A DNA stretch of 56,343 nt from Amycolatopsis orientalis DSM 40040 = KCTC 9412 (GCF_000478275.1 NZ_ASJB01000062.1:1-56343); one strand, 5' to 3'; shown: positions 42,029 to 51,476, counted from the stretch's first letter. The notes: generated by a model from the sequence alone, not told the origin. Numbers and translations: made by a program.

Positions 42029-43840
42029 GTGGCGCGACCGACGCAGGCTCTCGACCGCACGATCGTCGTGGTGGATGTCGCGGGATTCACCGCCCCGGAC
42101 AGGTACCTTCCCGATCGGCTGGCCGTCCGCCAAGGCATGTACGACGTGCTGAAGACCGCGTTCGCCGAAAGCGACGTCGACTTCGATTCCTGCGCGCGCG
42201 AGGATCGCGGCGACGGCGCGCTGATCCTGTTACCGCCTGGCACGACCAAAAGCCTCGTCGCCGACCGTTTACCGGATCGGATCACGGTCGCCCTCCGCCG
42301 GTACAACCACACCCGGACTCCGCAGGCGCAGATCCGGCTCCGCGTGAGCCTCAACTCCGGCGAGGTGCTGAACGACGGCAACGGCTGGGTCGGCGAGGCC
42401 GTCGACACCGCCTTCCGCATTCTGGACGCGCAGCTCGCGAAGGACGCGTTCGCGGAATCCGGCCGGATGGTCGCCTTCATCTCTTCGGACCGCTTCTTCG
42501 CCGACGTCATCGAGCGCGACCCCGGCCTCTTGCCCGAGTCGTACACGCCGATACCGGTTTCAGTGAAGACTTTCACCGGAACGGCTTATTTACGACTACT
42601 CGGTGAGCCCGCGGCATTGATCTCGAAACCGTCCGCTCTCCTGCCGGAACCGCTGGACGACCTGTTTCTCGCCGATGTGAACAGCGCCGTTCTGGATTTG
42701 GTCCCGCGCAAGGATCTCGCGGGCCTCCATCACCATTTGACCCGGATGGAGGTCCCCCATTTGGCGGTGATGGTGAGCCGCGCGCTCGGTCCGGCGGTCC
42801 CGTTGCCGCGGCTGGAGGGGATCACCGACGCGTGGAGCGCCTTCCACCTGCTCACCGACTTCAACGCCGGTCCGGACGGGATCCCGCCCGCCATAACGTT
42901 TCTGCGCCTGCTCGCCGAAAGCGCGGAAGGGGAGCCCGGCGCCATGATCGCCGGCTGGATCGCCGACCAGGCCCGATCGCTGCGCCTCGGCCCCGCCCTC
43001 GGCTACCAGCGGCAGAACAGGCCGCCGATTCCGGACCGGCCGCATTTGCATTTGATGATCATGCTCGAACCCGTTTCCGCGGATCCGACGAGATGCACTC
43101 TCGCATTCTGGCGTCAGGATGACCCGGAAGTGTGGCCGCCGGCGCTCGGCGGGGTGCGCGAAATCGGAATAGACGAGGTCGAGTTCAGGGTCGATGACGT
43201 CATCCTGGAGACTGAGGGAGTCTGGGCAGCCCAGAGTGTGTCCGCTTCGGTGGAATTCCTGCTGCCGAGGACGTTGATCAATTTGCCCGTGCAGCGGTGG
43301 GCCAAGGAACATGGGACCGGCCAGCCCCAGCCCCTGCGCTACGGGTACCGGCTGGGAATACGGTCTCTGGAGAGGATGCGGGCGAGGCATTGGCATCGCG
43401 CATGGCATGTCCGCTGGGACTCGATGGTGAAGGATCCCTCCGCCGATCGCCTGCACTATTCCGGCTGTTCGGAGTTCGGGGAGCATCCGATCGACGCGAT
43501 ACTGAGCGACGATCACTGGGTCGGGCTGGTATTGGCGAAACCGCCGCCGTCCCAAGCGGAACCGGGTGCCGAACCGGACGAGCTGACCTGTGCCCTCCGC
43601 AGTGGACTGCCGGTGGTGCTGTGGCATCCGGACGCCGAGCCGGAGGATCTGCGCGAGTTGCTCGACTGGGTATTGGCCGCGGAGTCCGGATTCATCGAAC
43701 TTCCGGACCGCCGGAAGTTGGCGAATTCCGGTACGGCGGTACCGTTCAAGAATTCTCTGGCTCACGATCTGGTGGTAATGTGGGACGATCCGAAACGCGT
43801 AATCGTTCTAGACCAGCCGTTGATCCCGAGCCGACAGTGA
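42029..43840 (+). CDS. Cyclase-like domain fused to VMAP (vWA-MoxR-associated protein)
   Basis: A 603-residue protein. I choose the GTG at 42029 because GGGAGGGGG lies 4-12 bases before it. Residues about 12-185 form a nucleotidyl-cyclase-like domain: IVVVDVAGFTAP and REDRGDGALIL supply both metal-binding Asp residues, and LRVSLNSGEVLNDGNGWVGE leads to AVDTAFRIL, where the usual catalytic Asn is Asp while the Arg is kept. A central helical region (about 210-300) resembles an effector-associated/VMAP-M domain. The C-terminal 280 residues match VMAP-C (LGIRSLERMRARHWHRAWHV, SGLPVVLWHPDAE, VMWDDPKRVIVLDQP). VMAP proteins are the effector-carrying third member of vWA-MoxR-VMAP conflict systems. 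The MoxR gene follows by 13 bases. Confidence 0.85.
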   Translation: MARPTQALDRTIVVVDVAGFTAPDRYLPDRLAVRQGMYDVLKTAFAESDVDFDSCAREDRGDGALILLPPGTTKSLVADRLPDRITVALRRYNHTRTPQAQIRLRVSLNSGEVLNDGNGWVGEAVDTAFRILDAQLAKDAFAESGRMVAFISSDRFFADVIERDPGLLPESYTPIPVSVKTFTGTAYLRLLGEPAALISKPSALLPEPLDDLFLADVNSAVLDLVPRKDLAGLHHHLTRMEVPHLAVMVSRALGPAVPLPRLEGITDAWSAFHLLTDFNAGPDGIPPAITFLRLLAESAEGEPGAMIAGWIADQARSLRLGPALGYQRQNRPPIPDRPHLHLMIMLEPVSADPTRCTLAFWRQDDPEVWPPALGGVREIGIDEVEFRVDDVILETEGVWAAQSVSASVEFLLPRTLINLPVQRWAKEHGTGQPQPLRYGYRLGIRSLERMRARHWHRAWHVRWDSMVKDPSADRLHYSGCSEFGEHPIDAILSDDHWVGLVLAKPPPSQAEPGAEPDELTCALRSGLPVVLWHPDAEPEDLRELLDWVLAAESGFIELPDRRKLANSGTAVPFKNSLAHDLVVMWDDPKRVIVLDQPLIPSRQ

Positions 43841-43853
43841 GGGGATGCCGCGG

Positions 43854-44936
43854 ATGAGCGTGAACGATCAGGACGCGACGGTGGACGGCCGGACGCCGCA
43901 ACTCGATGCACCCGATTGGTGGATTTACCGGGGCACCGGCAGGCCGATCCACGACATCGATCTCGCCCAGCTGTTGCCCGCGCCGCCGCCGTGGCGTTCC
44001 TATCGCGGCGACCCGCCGCCGGAACACGACGTGCCGCCGCCGGACGACGGTGAGGCGGAGCGCCGTCTCGGCACCGCGTTCACGCTTTCCGAGCAGGACA
44101 CCGACGCCGGCGAATTGAACATGGTCAACGCCGCCCTGTATTTACGGCGTCCCTTGCTGGTCACCGGAAATCCGGGCACCGGGAAGTCCAGCCTCGCCTA
44201 CCGGATCGCCAGGGAACTCGGCCTCGGCCGGGTGCTGCGCTGGGCGATCACCAGTCATACCGCGCTGAGTTCGGGGCTGTACGGCTACGACGCGATCGGC
44301 CGGGTCCAGGCCGCGGCGACCAGCCAGGCCCAGCGCGGCGGTGAGGCCGAGGAACCGCCGATCGGCGATTTCGTCCGCCTCGGCCCGCTCGGCACCGCGT
44401 TCCTGCCCAGCAGGCTGCCCCGGGTGCTCCTGATCGACGAACTGGACAAATCCGAGGCGGATCTGCCCAACGACCTGTTGTCGATTTTCGAGGACGGCGA
44501 ATTCTCCATCGAGGAATTGGCCAGGGTGCGCAACCGGAATCCCGAAGTCACCGTGCACACCGCCGATCCGCAGCGCACCGCCGTCGTCCGAGACGGCCGG
44601 ATCGCCTGCCACGCCTTCCCGATCATCGTCATGACCAGCAACGGAGAGCGGGAATTCCCGCCCGCGTTCCTGCGCCGGTGCCTGCAATTGCGCATCGAGA
44701 ACCCGGATCACGACCAGCTCGCCGCGATCGTGGCCAGTCATCTGGTCAGCGAGAACGGCGAACACCGCGACAAACTCATCCGCGAATTCGCCGAACGCAG
44801 CAAGGCGGAAGGCGGCCTGCCCACCGACAGGCTGCTCGACGCCGTCTACCTGGCCACTTCGGGCGCCTACCAGCCGGATCAGGAGGCATGGCCGCGGCTG
44901 GTGGACGCGCTCTGGCAACGACTGACGGTGCGGTGA
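43854..44936 (+). CDS. MoxR-type AAA ATPase
   Basis: A 360-residue AAA ATPase. Walker A is GNPGTGKSS (about 105-112), Walker B is VLLIDELDKSEADLPND (about 191-207), sensor 1 is IVMTSNGEREF and the Arg finger region is FPPAFLRRCLQLRI. This matches MoxR-like members of vWA-MoxR-VMAP systems, which load or remodel the vWA partner with ATP. The N-terminal 80 residues are Pro-rich and contain WWIYRGTGRP. I prefer the ATG at 43854 over that at 43845, because GAGGGG directly abuts the earlier one and leaves proper spacing only for the later. The large vWA-STAND gene begins one base after its stop codon. Confidence 0.9.
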   Translation: MSVNDQDATVDGRTPQLDAPDWWIYRGTGRPIHDIDLAQLLPAPPPWRSYRGDPPPEHDVPPPDDGEAERRLGTAFTLSEQDTDAGELNMVNAALYLRRPLLVTGNPGTGKSSLAYRIARELGLGRVLRWAITSHTALSSGLYGYDAIGRVQAAATSQAQRGGEAEEPPIGDFVRLGPLGTAFLPSRLPRVLLIDELDKSEADLPNDLLSIFEDGEFSIEELARVRNRNPEVTVHTADPQRTAVVRDGRIACHAFPIIVMTSNGEREFPPAFLRRCLQLRIENPDHDQLAAIVASHLVSENGEHRDKLIREFAERSKAEGGLPTDRLLDAVYLATSGAYQPDQEAWPRLVDALWQRLTVR

Positions 44937-44937
44937 C

Positions 44938-47900
44938 ATGGGCGGGCCGGGCGGTGTTCCCGACTCGCGCTCCGTCCCGGCGGCGGAGCGGCGGACGACC
45001 GACTTTCCCCAGCGCGGCAGGCGGTTCACCTTCGAGGACCTGAACTGGACCGACGTCGCGGACATCGTGTGGCTGGCCGCGGCCATCGCGCCCGCCTCTC
45101 CCGCCTCTGCCGCACGCGAGGCGGGTCGGCCGGATCCCGTCCAGGAGCCGAAACCGGCGGACGAGGACGTGCGGATCCGCAACGCCCCGTCGGAACGCCG
45201 GGAGATCTCCCCGCCGCCCGAACCGCGACGGTCCCCGATCCCCGACGTCCCGTCACCGGGCCAGGACGGGGGAGAGGGGACCGGGATCGGCGCCGTGCGC
45301 GGTGAGCTGCCCGAACCCGCGGTGGACGGCACCGGACCCGGCGGCGCCGCGCTCCTGGAATCGCTGGAGTACTTCCGGGCGCTGAGAACGTTGAAACGGG
45401 AGACGCCCTCACGGCGACACAACAATGTGGTCCTGGACGAAGAGGCGACCGCCGTCCGGGTCGCGGAGACCGGCCGGTGGTGGCCGGTCACCCGATCGAG
45501 AAAAGAGCGCTGGCTGGACCTGACGCTCGTCCTCGACAATGGGCCGTCGATGGCGTTGTGGCGCCCCCGGGTGTCCGCTTTCGTCGAATTACTCCGGCAG
45601 GTGGGTGCCTTCCGCACCATTCAGGTCCGCCTGTTGGAAACCGCCAAGGACAACGGCCAGGAGGATCTCGTCCTCCGTGGCGGCACGGCGGGCGCGGCCG
45701 CCCGCGACCCGAACGAGATCCTGGACGCGTCGGGACGGCGTGCGGTGTTGTTGCTGACCGACGGGGTCGGGGACGCCTGGCAGAAGAAGGACGCGCTGTA
45801 CCCGATTCTGGCGCGCTGGGGCGCGGCGATGCCGGTGAGCATCGTGCATCTGCTCCCGCAATGGCTGTGGGGACGCTGCGGGATGAACCCCCACAAGGCC
45901 CGGCTGCGGGTGCCGAACGCGTTGGCCCCCAACGGCCGGTGGGCTTTCGACCTCACCGACTCCTGGCTCGAACCCGGTCCGCCGGTACCCGCCGGTGCCG
46001 TTCCGGTACCGGTACTCGAACTGCGCCCGCGCGCGCTGGCGTGGTGGGCCGGACTGATGACCGGCGAAAACGCCGCCGCCGTCGAAGGCGCGATAGTGCT
46101 CACCACGGAACGGACTTCCCGGTCCGATTCCCCCGACCCACCGGTAACTTTGTCACCCGCCGAAAGAGTGCACCGATTCCGCAGTGTCGCGTCGCCGCCG
46201 GCGCTACGCTTGGCCCAGTTGCTCGCGGCGGTGCCGGTCCGTCTCGACGTGGCGAAGCTGGTGGGACAACGGTTCGTGCCGGAAGCGGGACTGGAGCACC
46301 TCCTCGAACTTTTGCTTTCGGGGATCATGTACGCTCCCGGACTCAGGGAAGGGAAGTCCACTTGGGACACAGGTGGGGTCTTCGCTTTTCCCGAGGCAGT
46401 CCGGGAATTGCTGCTCAGCGGCGCGCGCCGGTCGGAAACGGCCAAGGTCGTCCGAGTGGCCGCCACCCATTTCGGTGGCCGGATTCCGCTGCTCGGTCAC
46501 CTCCGAGACGCCATCGCCGACCCGAACAACACGCCGGATCCGGTGCTCACCCAGGAGTCCTCGTCCGACGTCGAACTGGAAAGCGCCGTCATGCGCGCGC
46601 TGTCCGGGCCGTATCTGTCGCGCGCGGATCGGTTGAGGAACGTCGTTCAAAGCCAAAGTGCAGCCCTGTCCGAATCTGAATCAATCAAGACATCAATCAA
46701 GAGTGAGAGCCCAAAGATGCCTGAGACGGCCGAACGTCCACCTGCCTCGACACCTGCGACGCAGGGACGCTCGTCTTACCTCAGTGAACCGGAATTGAAC
46801 GAGCCGACGACCAGGATCGTTCATCCCGCGGCTTCGAGCACCTCGCGCACCTTCCCGGCGCGCCAGCCGGACGACCCGCCCTTGGTCTTCGGGAACGTCC
46901 CGCCGCGCAACCCCAACTTCACCGGTCGCGACGAGCTGCTCGACCAGCTCACCAAGCGGTTGAGCAGCGGTACCACCGCGGTGCTCCCGTCGGCGTTGCA
47001 CGGTCTCGGCGGTATCGGCAAAACGCAGATGGCCACCGAATACATCTATCGGCATCTCCAGGATTACGACCTGGTGTGGTGGATCGACGCCGCGCACACC
47101 ACGCAGATCAGGGCTGGCCTCACCGAACTCGCCGGGATCCTCGGTCTGCAAGGCGCGTCCGAGGCGAACGTCGCGGTCCCCGCGGTGATCGAGGCGCTCC
47201 GGACCGGACGGCCGTTCCGCCGCTGGCTCCTCGTCTTCGACGCCGCGGAAAGCCCGGAGACCGTACTGCCGTTCTTCCCGCGCAACGGCCCCGGCGAAAT
47301 CCTGATCACCTCCCGGAACTCCGACTGGGCCGGAATCGCGCGCCCGCTCGAACTCGCGGTCTTCAAACGCGAGGAGAGCATCGAACTGCTCGGCCGCCGC
47401 GGGCCGGAGATCGACCCGCACGACGCCGACGAACTCGCCGAGAAGCTCGGCGATCTGCCACTGGCCGTCGAGCAGGCGGCGGCCTGGCGTGCGGTGACCG
47501 GGATGCCGGTGCAGGAGTATCTGCGCCTGTTCGACGAATCGGTCGAGGAAATCCTCGACACCGCGTCGGCGCCGGATTACGAGGTCTCCGTCGCCGCGGC
47601 CTGGAACGTCTCGTTCGAGGAGCTGAAGACCCGTAACCCGGCGGCACACCAGATCCTGCACATCTGTGCCTTCTTTTCGCCGGAACCGATTTCGCGTGAT
47701 CTGCTGACCGGGGTCAGCCGGGTGTCCATCTCCCCGGAACTCGACGCCGCCCTGCGCGAGCCGATCAAACTGGCCCGCGCCATCCGCGACATCAACCGGT
47801 ACGGCCTCGCGAAGATCGACCACGGCAGCAACACCCTCCAGCTGCACCGCCTGGTCCAGCTGGTACTGCGCAACCGGGTCATGGCTCCCCAGGTGCACGC

Positions 47901-49359
47901 GCGGATGCAGCACGGCGCGCATCAGCTGCTCGCCGCGCTCGACCCGAACGACCCCGAATCCAGCAGGCACTGGTCGCGCTACCGCGAACTCCTGCCGCAC
48001 GCGTACGCGGCGAACGTGCTGGCCTGCGACGACGACTGGCCGCGTCAGCTCCACATCAACCTGATGCGCTACCTGTTCGAATACGGTGACCACGAAGAAG
48101 CCGCTCGTCTCGGCCTTCAAGCGCGGAGTCATTTCACCGAAACCCTGGGCCCGACCCATCCGCAGACGCTCGAAGTCTCTTCGCGGCTGGGGCTTTACCT
48201 GTGGGCGATCGGCCGCTACACCGAGGCCGCCGAACTCAACCAGCGCACGCTCGCGCTGCGACTGCAGGTATCCGGTGAGGAGAACGAGGAGACCTTCGCG
48301 CTCCAGCGGAACATCACGATCGACCTTCGCGCGCAGGGGGATTTCGCCGCTGCGAACAAACTGAGCGAAGAGGTCTATCTCAAGGCCAAGCGCATGTTCG
48401 GCGAGGACGACCCGGAGACGCTGAACGCGGCGTTCCAGCACGGGATCAGCCTCCGGCTTTCCGGTACTTACCGGGCCGCGCTGGAACTGGACCAGGAAAC
48501 GCACCGGCGGCGCATCGAGGTCCTCGGCCGTGATCACGTTCGCACCTTCAGCGCGAACAGCGCGATGATCGTGGACCTGCGCGAGGCGGGCGAATACGGC
48601 CAGGCCCGGGTCCAGCAGGAACGGCTCACCGAGAACTTCCAAGCCCGCTACGGCGAGGATCAGCCGGACTCCGTCACCAACGCCTGCCTTCTCTCGGTGG
48701 CCCGCCGGAAGGACGGCGACCACCCCGGCGCGCTGGCCCTGTCGACGGACGCGCTCCGCCGGTTCCGGCTCGTCTACGGGGACGAGCACGCCACCACGAT
48801 GGCCTGCGCCCTCGCCCACTCGATCGACCTCCGGCACGCGGGCGAACTGGCGGCGGCGAAGAAACTCGGCGAGGAGACCTTCGACCGGTACCGCAACGGC
48901 CTCGGCGAGCACCACCCGCACACGCTGGCCGCCAGCGCCGACCTGGCGGTGACGTTGCGGCTTCAGGGTGACATCGCGGCCGCTCGCACCCTCGACGAAC
49001 GTGCCCTCGAGTACTTCCGGGCCGGCATCGGCCCGGATCACCCGTACGCGGTCATCGTCACCATCAACCTGGCCAGTGAACTGTCCGCGTCGGGTGAACT
49101 CGACAAGGCGATCGAGCTGGGCAGGGACGCCGTCGAGCGGGGTGGCCAGGTGCTCGGGGAGGATCACCCGACCACGTTGGCCGCGAGTTTCAACCTCGGC
49201 CTGGATCTCGCCGCCGTGGGCCGCACGGAGGAGGCGGCTCCCTTCCAGGACCCGATTCTGGGCAAGTACCGCCGGGTCCTCGGCGAGGCACACCCGGGAA
49301 CCCAGGCGGCGGTGCGCGGTACTCGCGCCGACTGCGACATCGACCCCATGCTGATGTGA
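44938..49359 (+). CDS. fxsT-like: vWA - STAND (NB-ARC) NTPase - TPR protein (SAV_2336/FxsT-like)
   Basis: A 1473-residue multidomain protein. A charged, Pro-rich N-terminus (about 1-150) precedes a vWA-like domain (about 185-330) with MIDAS-type LTLVLDNGPSM and VLLLTDGVGDAW. A linker of low complexity (about 560-640) leads to an NB-ARC/STAND NTPase that starts at NPNFTGRDELLDQL: Walker A GLGGIGKTQMA, Walker B WLLVFDAAE, then DLPLAVEQAAAW. About ten tetratricopeptide repeats fill residues 1040-1473 (ALELDQETHRRRIEVLGRDH and similar). The NB-ARC/TPR half matches, from memory, proteins named FxSxx-COOH system TPR protein, and the front half the SAV_2336 N-terminal family. It is probably the sensor and switch of the conflict system. 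Confidence 0.88.
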   Translation: MGGPGGVPDSRSVPAAERRTTDFPQRGRRFTFEDLNWTDVADIVWLAAAIAPASPASAAREAGRPDPVQEPKPADEDVRIRNAPSERREISPPPEPRRSPIPDVPSPGQDGGEGTGIGAVRGELPEPAVDGTGPGGAALLESLEYFRALRTLKRETPSRRHNNVVLDEEATAVRVAETGRWWPVTRSRKERWLDLTLVLDNGPSMALWRPRVSAFVELLRQVGAFRTIQVRLLETAKDNGQEDLVLRGGTAGAAARDPNEILDASGRRAVLLLTDGVGDAWQKKDALYPILARWGAAMPVSIVHLLPQWLWGRCGMNPHKARLRVPNALAPNGRWAFDLTDSWLEPGPPVPAGAVPVPVLELRPRALAWWAGLMTGENAAAVEGAIVLTTERTSRSDSPDPPVTLSPAERVHRFRSVASPPALRLAQLLAAVPVRLDVAKLVGQRFVPEAGLEHLLELLLSGIMYAPGLREGKSTWDTGGVFAFPEAVRELLLSGARRSETAKVVRVAATHFGGRIPLLGHLRDAIADPNNTPDPVLTQESSSDVELESAVMRALSGPYLSRADRLRNVVQSQSAALSESESIKTSIKSESPKMPETAERPPASTPATQGRSSYLSEPELNEPTTRIVHPAASSTSRTFPARQPDDPPLVFGNVPPRNPNFTGRDELLDQLTKRLSSGTTAVLPSALHGLGGIGKTQMATEYIYRHLQDYDLVWWIDAAHTTQIRAGLTELAGILGLQGASEANVAVPAVIEALRTGRPFRRWLLVFDAAESPETVLPFFPRNGPGEILITSRNSDWAGIARPLELAVFKREESIELLGRRGPEIDPHDADELAEKLGDLPLAVEQAAAWRAVTGMPVQEYLRLFDESVEEILDTASAPDYEVSVAAAWNVSFEELKTRNPAAHQILHICAFFSPEPISRDLLTGVSRVSISPELDAALREPIKLARAIRDINRYGLAKIDHGSNTLQLHRLVQLVLRNRVMAPQVHARMQHGAHQLLAALDPNDPESSRHWSRYRELLPHAYAANVLACDDDWPRQLHINLMRYLFEYGDHEEAARLGLQARSHFTETLGPTHPQTLEVSSRLGLYLWAIGRYTEAAELNQRTLALRLQVSGEENEETFALQRNITIDLRAQGDFAAANKLSEEVYLKAKRMFGEDDPETLNAAFQHGISLRLSGTYRAALELDQETHRRRIEVLGRDHVRTFSANSAMIVDLREAGEYGQARVQQERLTENFQARYGEDQPDSVTNACLLSVARRKDGDHPGALALSTDALRRFRLVYGDEHATTMACALAHSIDLRHAGELAAAKKLGEETFDRYRNGLGEHHPHTLAASADLAVTLRLQGDIAAARTLDERALEYFRAGIGPDHPYAVIVTINLASELSASGELDKAIELGRDAVERGGQVLGEDHPTTLAASFNLGLDLAAVGRTEEAAPFQDPILGKYRRVLGEAHPGTQAAVRGTRADCDIDPMLM

Positions 49360-49378
49360 CGTCTCAGCCCGAAACGCC

Positions 49379-51202
49379 CTAGCCCGAAACGAGCTTGCCG
49401 ATCCACGTGGCGATCCGCTCCACCGACGGTGCCGGTGGAGCCAGCGTCCGCAACTGGCGGTGCACCGCGCGGACGAGTTCCGGGCGGTGCAGCAAAGCGC
49501 GGGCGGCCGGGTCCGGACCTCGCGCGGAGAGCGCGAGGCCGAGCCCGACCAACGAGACCGGACGGTCGGGATCCGCGGCGAGTTCCGCGCGATAGCCCGC
49601 GATCGCCTCGGTGAATTCGCCTCGGGCGTAAGCGAAATCGGCGGCGGTGGCGCCGGGAACGGCGGGCCGTCCCGCCGGGTCGAGCGGTGGCACGGCGTCG
49701 CTGACGGCGAGCCGGATCAGATCGGTCCTGGCCGGGGACCAGGCGCCGTCCGGCACCGGCGTGGGCGGCAGATCGGTGGCGTGCAGGGTGATGGGCGGTC
49801 GTGAACGGCCGCTCAGCCATGCTTCCGTCACCGCGGTGACCAGCGCCGGACTCGGGCGGAGATGACGGACGCGCCAGCCGGCGAGATGGTCCCGGCCGGC
49901 GGCGTCGGCCAGTTCGCTCGCCTCGGCCGGGACGCTCTCGTCCTGCCAGGGGCCGAGGCGTTCCGCGATACCGTCGAGGAAACGACGGCCCGCGTCGGTG
50001 AGCGTCGAGTCCGTCCGCAGCACTTGCAGGGTGCGCCAGGTCTGCCCGCGCCAATAGGCGTATTCGAAGGCCGAGCGCCGTGTCCGCAGCCCGGCGTTGG
50101 CGAGTGCCCGCCAGAAGGCCGTCGCGCCGAAGAAGGCGTAGACCCCTTGCAGCGCACCGCTCAACGGCCGCGGATCGTCTCGCCAGGCGACGTAGATCCG
50201 TTCCCTCGGATCCGGTTCGTACAGCTCGACCAGATGCAGCAGGCCGCCGAGCACGATGTGCTGGAATTCGTGGATCAGGGTGTCGGCGAGCGCCGCGCCG
50301 TCGGTGGGCAGGGCGACCACCGCGCTGCCGAACGCCTCCCCGGTCGACGCGCTCGGATTCCGGAAAGGCACCCGTGGTTTGGGTACCAGCGTGGCCAGCC
50401 CCACCGGCATGATCCGGGCCAGTGACGGCAGATGGTCGGCGATCAGGCGGCAGGACTCGTCGATCAGCCGCTGCCAATCCGTGACGTCCTTGTCCGGCAG
50501 CCGATCCGGCGGGATCGGCTCGTAGAGGCCGCGGTACGGGTCGAGATCGTCGAGCAGGAGCGAAAACCGGTGCGCGCCGACCTGGCTCCGCACGCGGCGG
50601 ATTCCCCACCAGCCCGGAGTGTCGGAATCGGGCGCGGCCGGGAGGCGGACCGTCGTTTCGGCGTTCGTGACGGAATACCGCCCGCCCACGCCCCGCACGA
50701 CGGCCGACGAGAACGTGCCGATGCCCGGGAACCTGGCCATGCCGAGGGAGGGGAGCATCGCGTTGCCGTGCCATACCGGGATGGCGGTCTCGAAGTCCAG
50801 CCCCGCCCGGATCGCCGCGGCCGCCGCGATCGCGTGCGCGTGGCCCAGATGCATCCACAAAGGACCGACGCCGTCGATTCCGTTGCGCAGCAAGCGAGTC
50901 GTGTAGCCCGCCCAGCTACCGGTGTACGGATTGGTGAGCACCCGGTTCACCGTGCGCGGTTCCCTCGCTTCCGCGCGGGCGAAGAGTTCCCAGGCGGAAT
51001 CCAAGGGCGGCAACGGCCCCGAGTGGCCGGGGATCTTCGTGGCGTCGGTCAGCAGCGCGTGGATCAGCAGCTTTCGTCGGCTCCGCTCGGCCCGGCGCAG
51101 GCGGCGAGCCATGTCCTCGTCGCCTTCGAGACGTGCGAGTGCGTCGAAATCCCGCCAGGACAGGCGATGGAACGCGGGGCCGGTCTCGGCTGCGGGCGCC
51201 AT
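49379..51202 (-). CDS. Stand-alone alpha-ketoglutarate HExxH-type peptide beta-hydroxylase
   Basis: A 607-residue protein. The metal-binding HEFQH motif sits at residues 311-315 (DTLIHEFQHIVLGGLLHLVE), and downstream AWRDDPRPLSGALQGVYAFF is the conserved pattern of the HEXXH-motif domain (TIGR04267 as I recall). In fused radical-SAM proteins this domain hydroxylates the beta carbon of a peptide residue using alpha-ketoglutarate. Here it stands alone, with a helical N-terminal region (FHRLSWRDFDALARLEGDED) and a variable C-terminal region. Its ATG shares a base with the stop codon of the 65-residue peptide gene, the usual sign of an enzyme with its substrate. It converges on the STAND gene with 19 bases between their ends. 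Confidence 0.85.
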   Translation of the reverse strand: MAPAAETGPAFHRLSWRDFDALARLEGDEDMARRLRRAERSRRKLLIHALLTDATKIPGHSGPLPPLDSAWELFARAEAREPRTVNRVLTNPYTGSWAGYTTRLLRNGIDGVGPLWMHLGHAHAIAAAAAIRAGLDFETAIPVWHGNAMLPSLGMARFPGIGTFSSAVVRGVGGRYSVTNAETTVRLPAAPDSDTPGWWGIRRVRSQVGAHRFSLLLDDLDPYRGLYEPIPPDRLPDKDVTDWQRLIDESCRLIADHLPSLARIMPVGLATLVPKPRVPFRNPSASTGEAFGSAVVALPTDGAALADTLIHEFQHIVLGGLLHLVELYEPDPRERIYVAWRDDPRPLSGALQGVYAFFGATAFWRALANAGLRTRRSAFEYAYWRGQTWRTLQVLRTDSTLTDAGRRFLDGIAERLGPWQDESVPAEASELADAAGRDHLAGWRVRHLRPSPALVTAVTEAWLSGRSRPPITLHATDLPPTPVPDGAWSPARTDLIRLAVSDAVPPLDPAGRPAVPGATAADFAYARGEFTEAIAGYRAELAADPDRPVSLVGLGLALSARGPDPAARALLHRPELVRAVHRQLRTLAPPAPSVERIATWIGKLVSG

Positions 51203-51399
51203 CAGTCGATCCGCTCGCCACCTGTGGCGTTCTGGCTCCGGTAGCGCGCGTGCACATGCCTGGTGCGTTCGACGACGTGGTGCGCCGAATGGCGGAAGGC
51301 TTCACTGTCCAGTTCCCGTAACGCGGTGAAAGAGACCGCGTCGAGATCGATCAACGCGGATTCGATGTCCGGTTCCGTACTAGCCGAGAAAGAACTCAT
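51202..51399 (-). CDS. 65-residue candidate precursor peptide for the HExxH hydroxylase
   Basis: A small protein from an ATG at 51399 to a TGA overlapping the hydroxylase ATG (TGATG). GGAGGG stands 10 bases before the start. The front (DIESALIDLDAVSFTALREL, residues 11-30) resembles the leader of FxSxx-COOH precursor peptides as I remember them. The tail (TRHVHARYRSQNATGGERID, residues 46-65) is rich in His, Arg, Tyr and Asn and may be the core. Notably it does not end in FxSxx, and no radical SAM gene is present, so it would be an atypical member. Translational coupling strongly suggests a substrate-enzyme pair. It could also be a small regulatory subunit. Confidence 0.72.
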   Translation of the reverse strand: MSSFSASTEPDIESALIDLDAVSFTALRELDSEAFRHSAHHVVERTRHVHARYRSQNATGGERID

Positions 51400-51443
51400 C
51401 GTGCCGATTCCCTCCACCCCGTGAAACGGTTGCGAGAGTTGAA

Positions 51444-51454
51444 CCTTGACAAGG
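51444..51454 (-). promoter_or_regulatory. CCTTGTCAAGG palindrome before the peptide gene
   Basis: A perfect 11-base palindrome 45 bases before the peptide start codon, in the gap behind the Crp gene. On the minus strand TTGTCAAGGTTCAA shows TTG...TCAA symmetry like FNR/Crp-family sites. The same TTGTCAA heptamer occurs in the promoter at 41937-41943 before the VMAP gene. Confidence 0.35.
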
Positions 51455-51476
51455 ATAGCCGAGATCTCGTGACCGA

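Noticed and set aside
46693..49293. 866-residue antisense frame under the STAND-TPR gene
   Set aside because: The sense frame has Walker motifs and regular TPRs; the antisense frame has no recognisable family pattern.
51376..51393. FSAST near the N-terminus of the 65-residue peptide as an FxSxx core
   Set aside because: FxSxx needs Ser two positions after Phe and at the C-terminus. Here Ala is at that position and the motif is at the wrong end.
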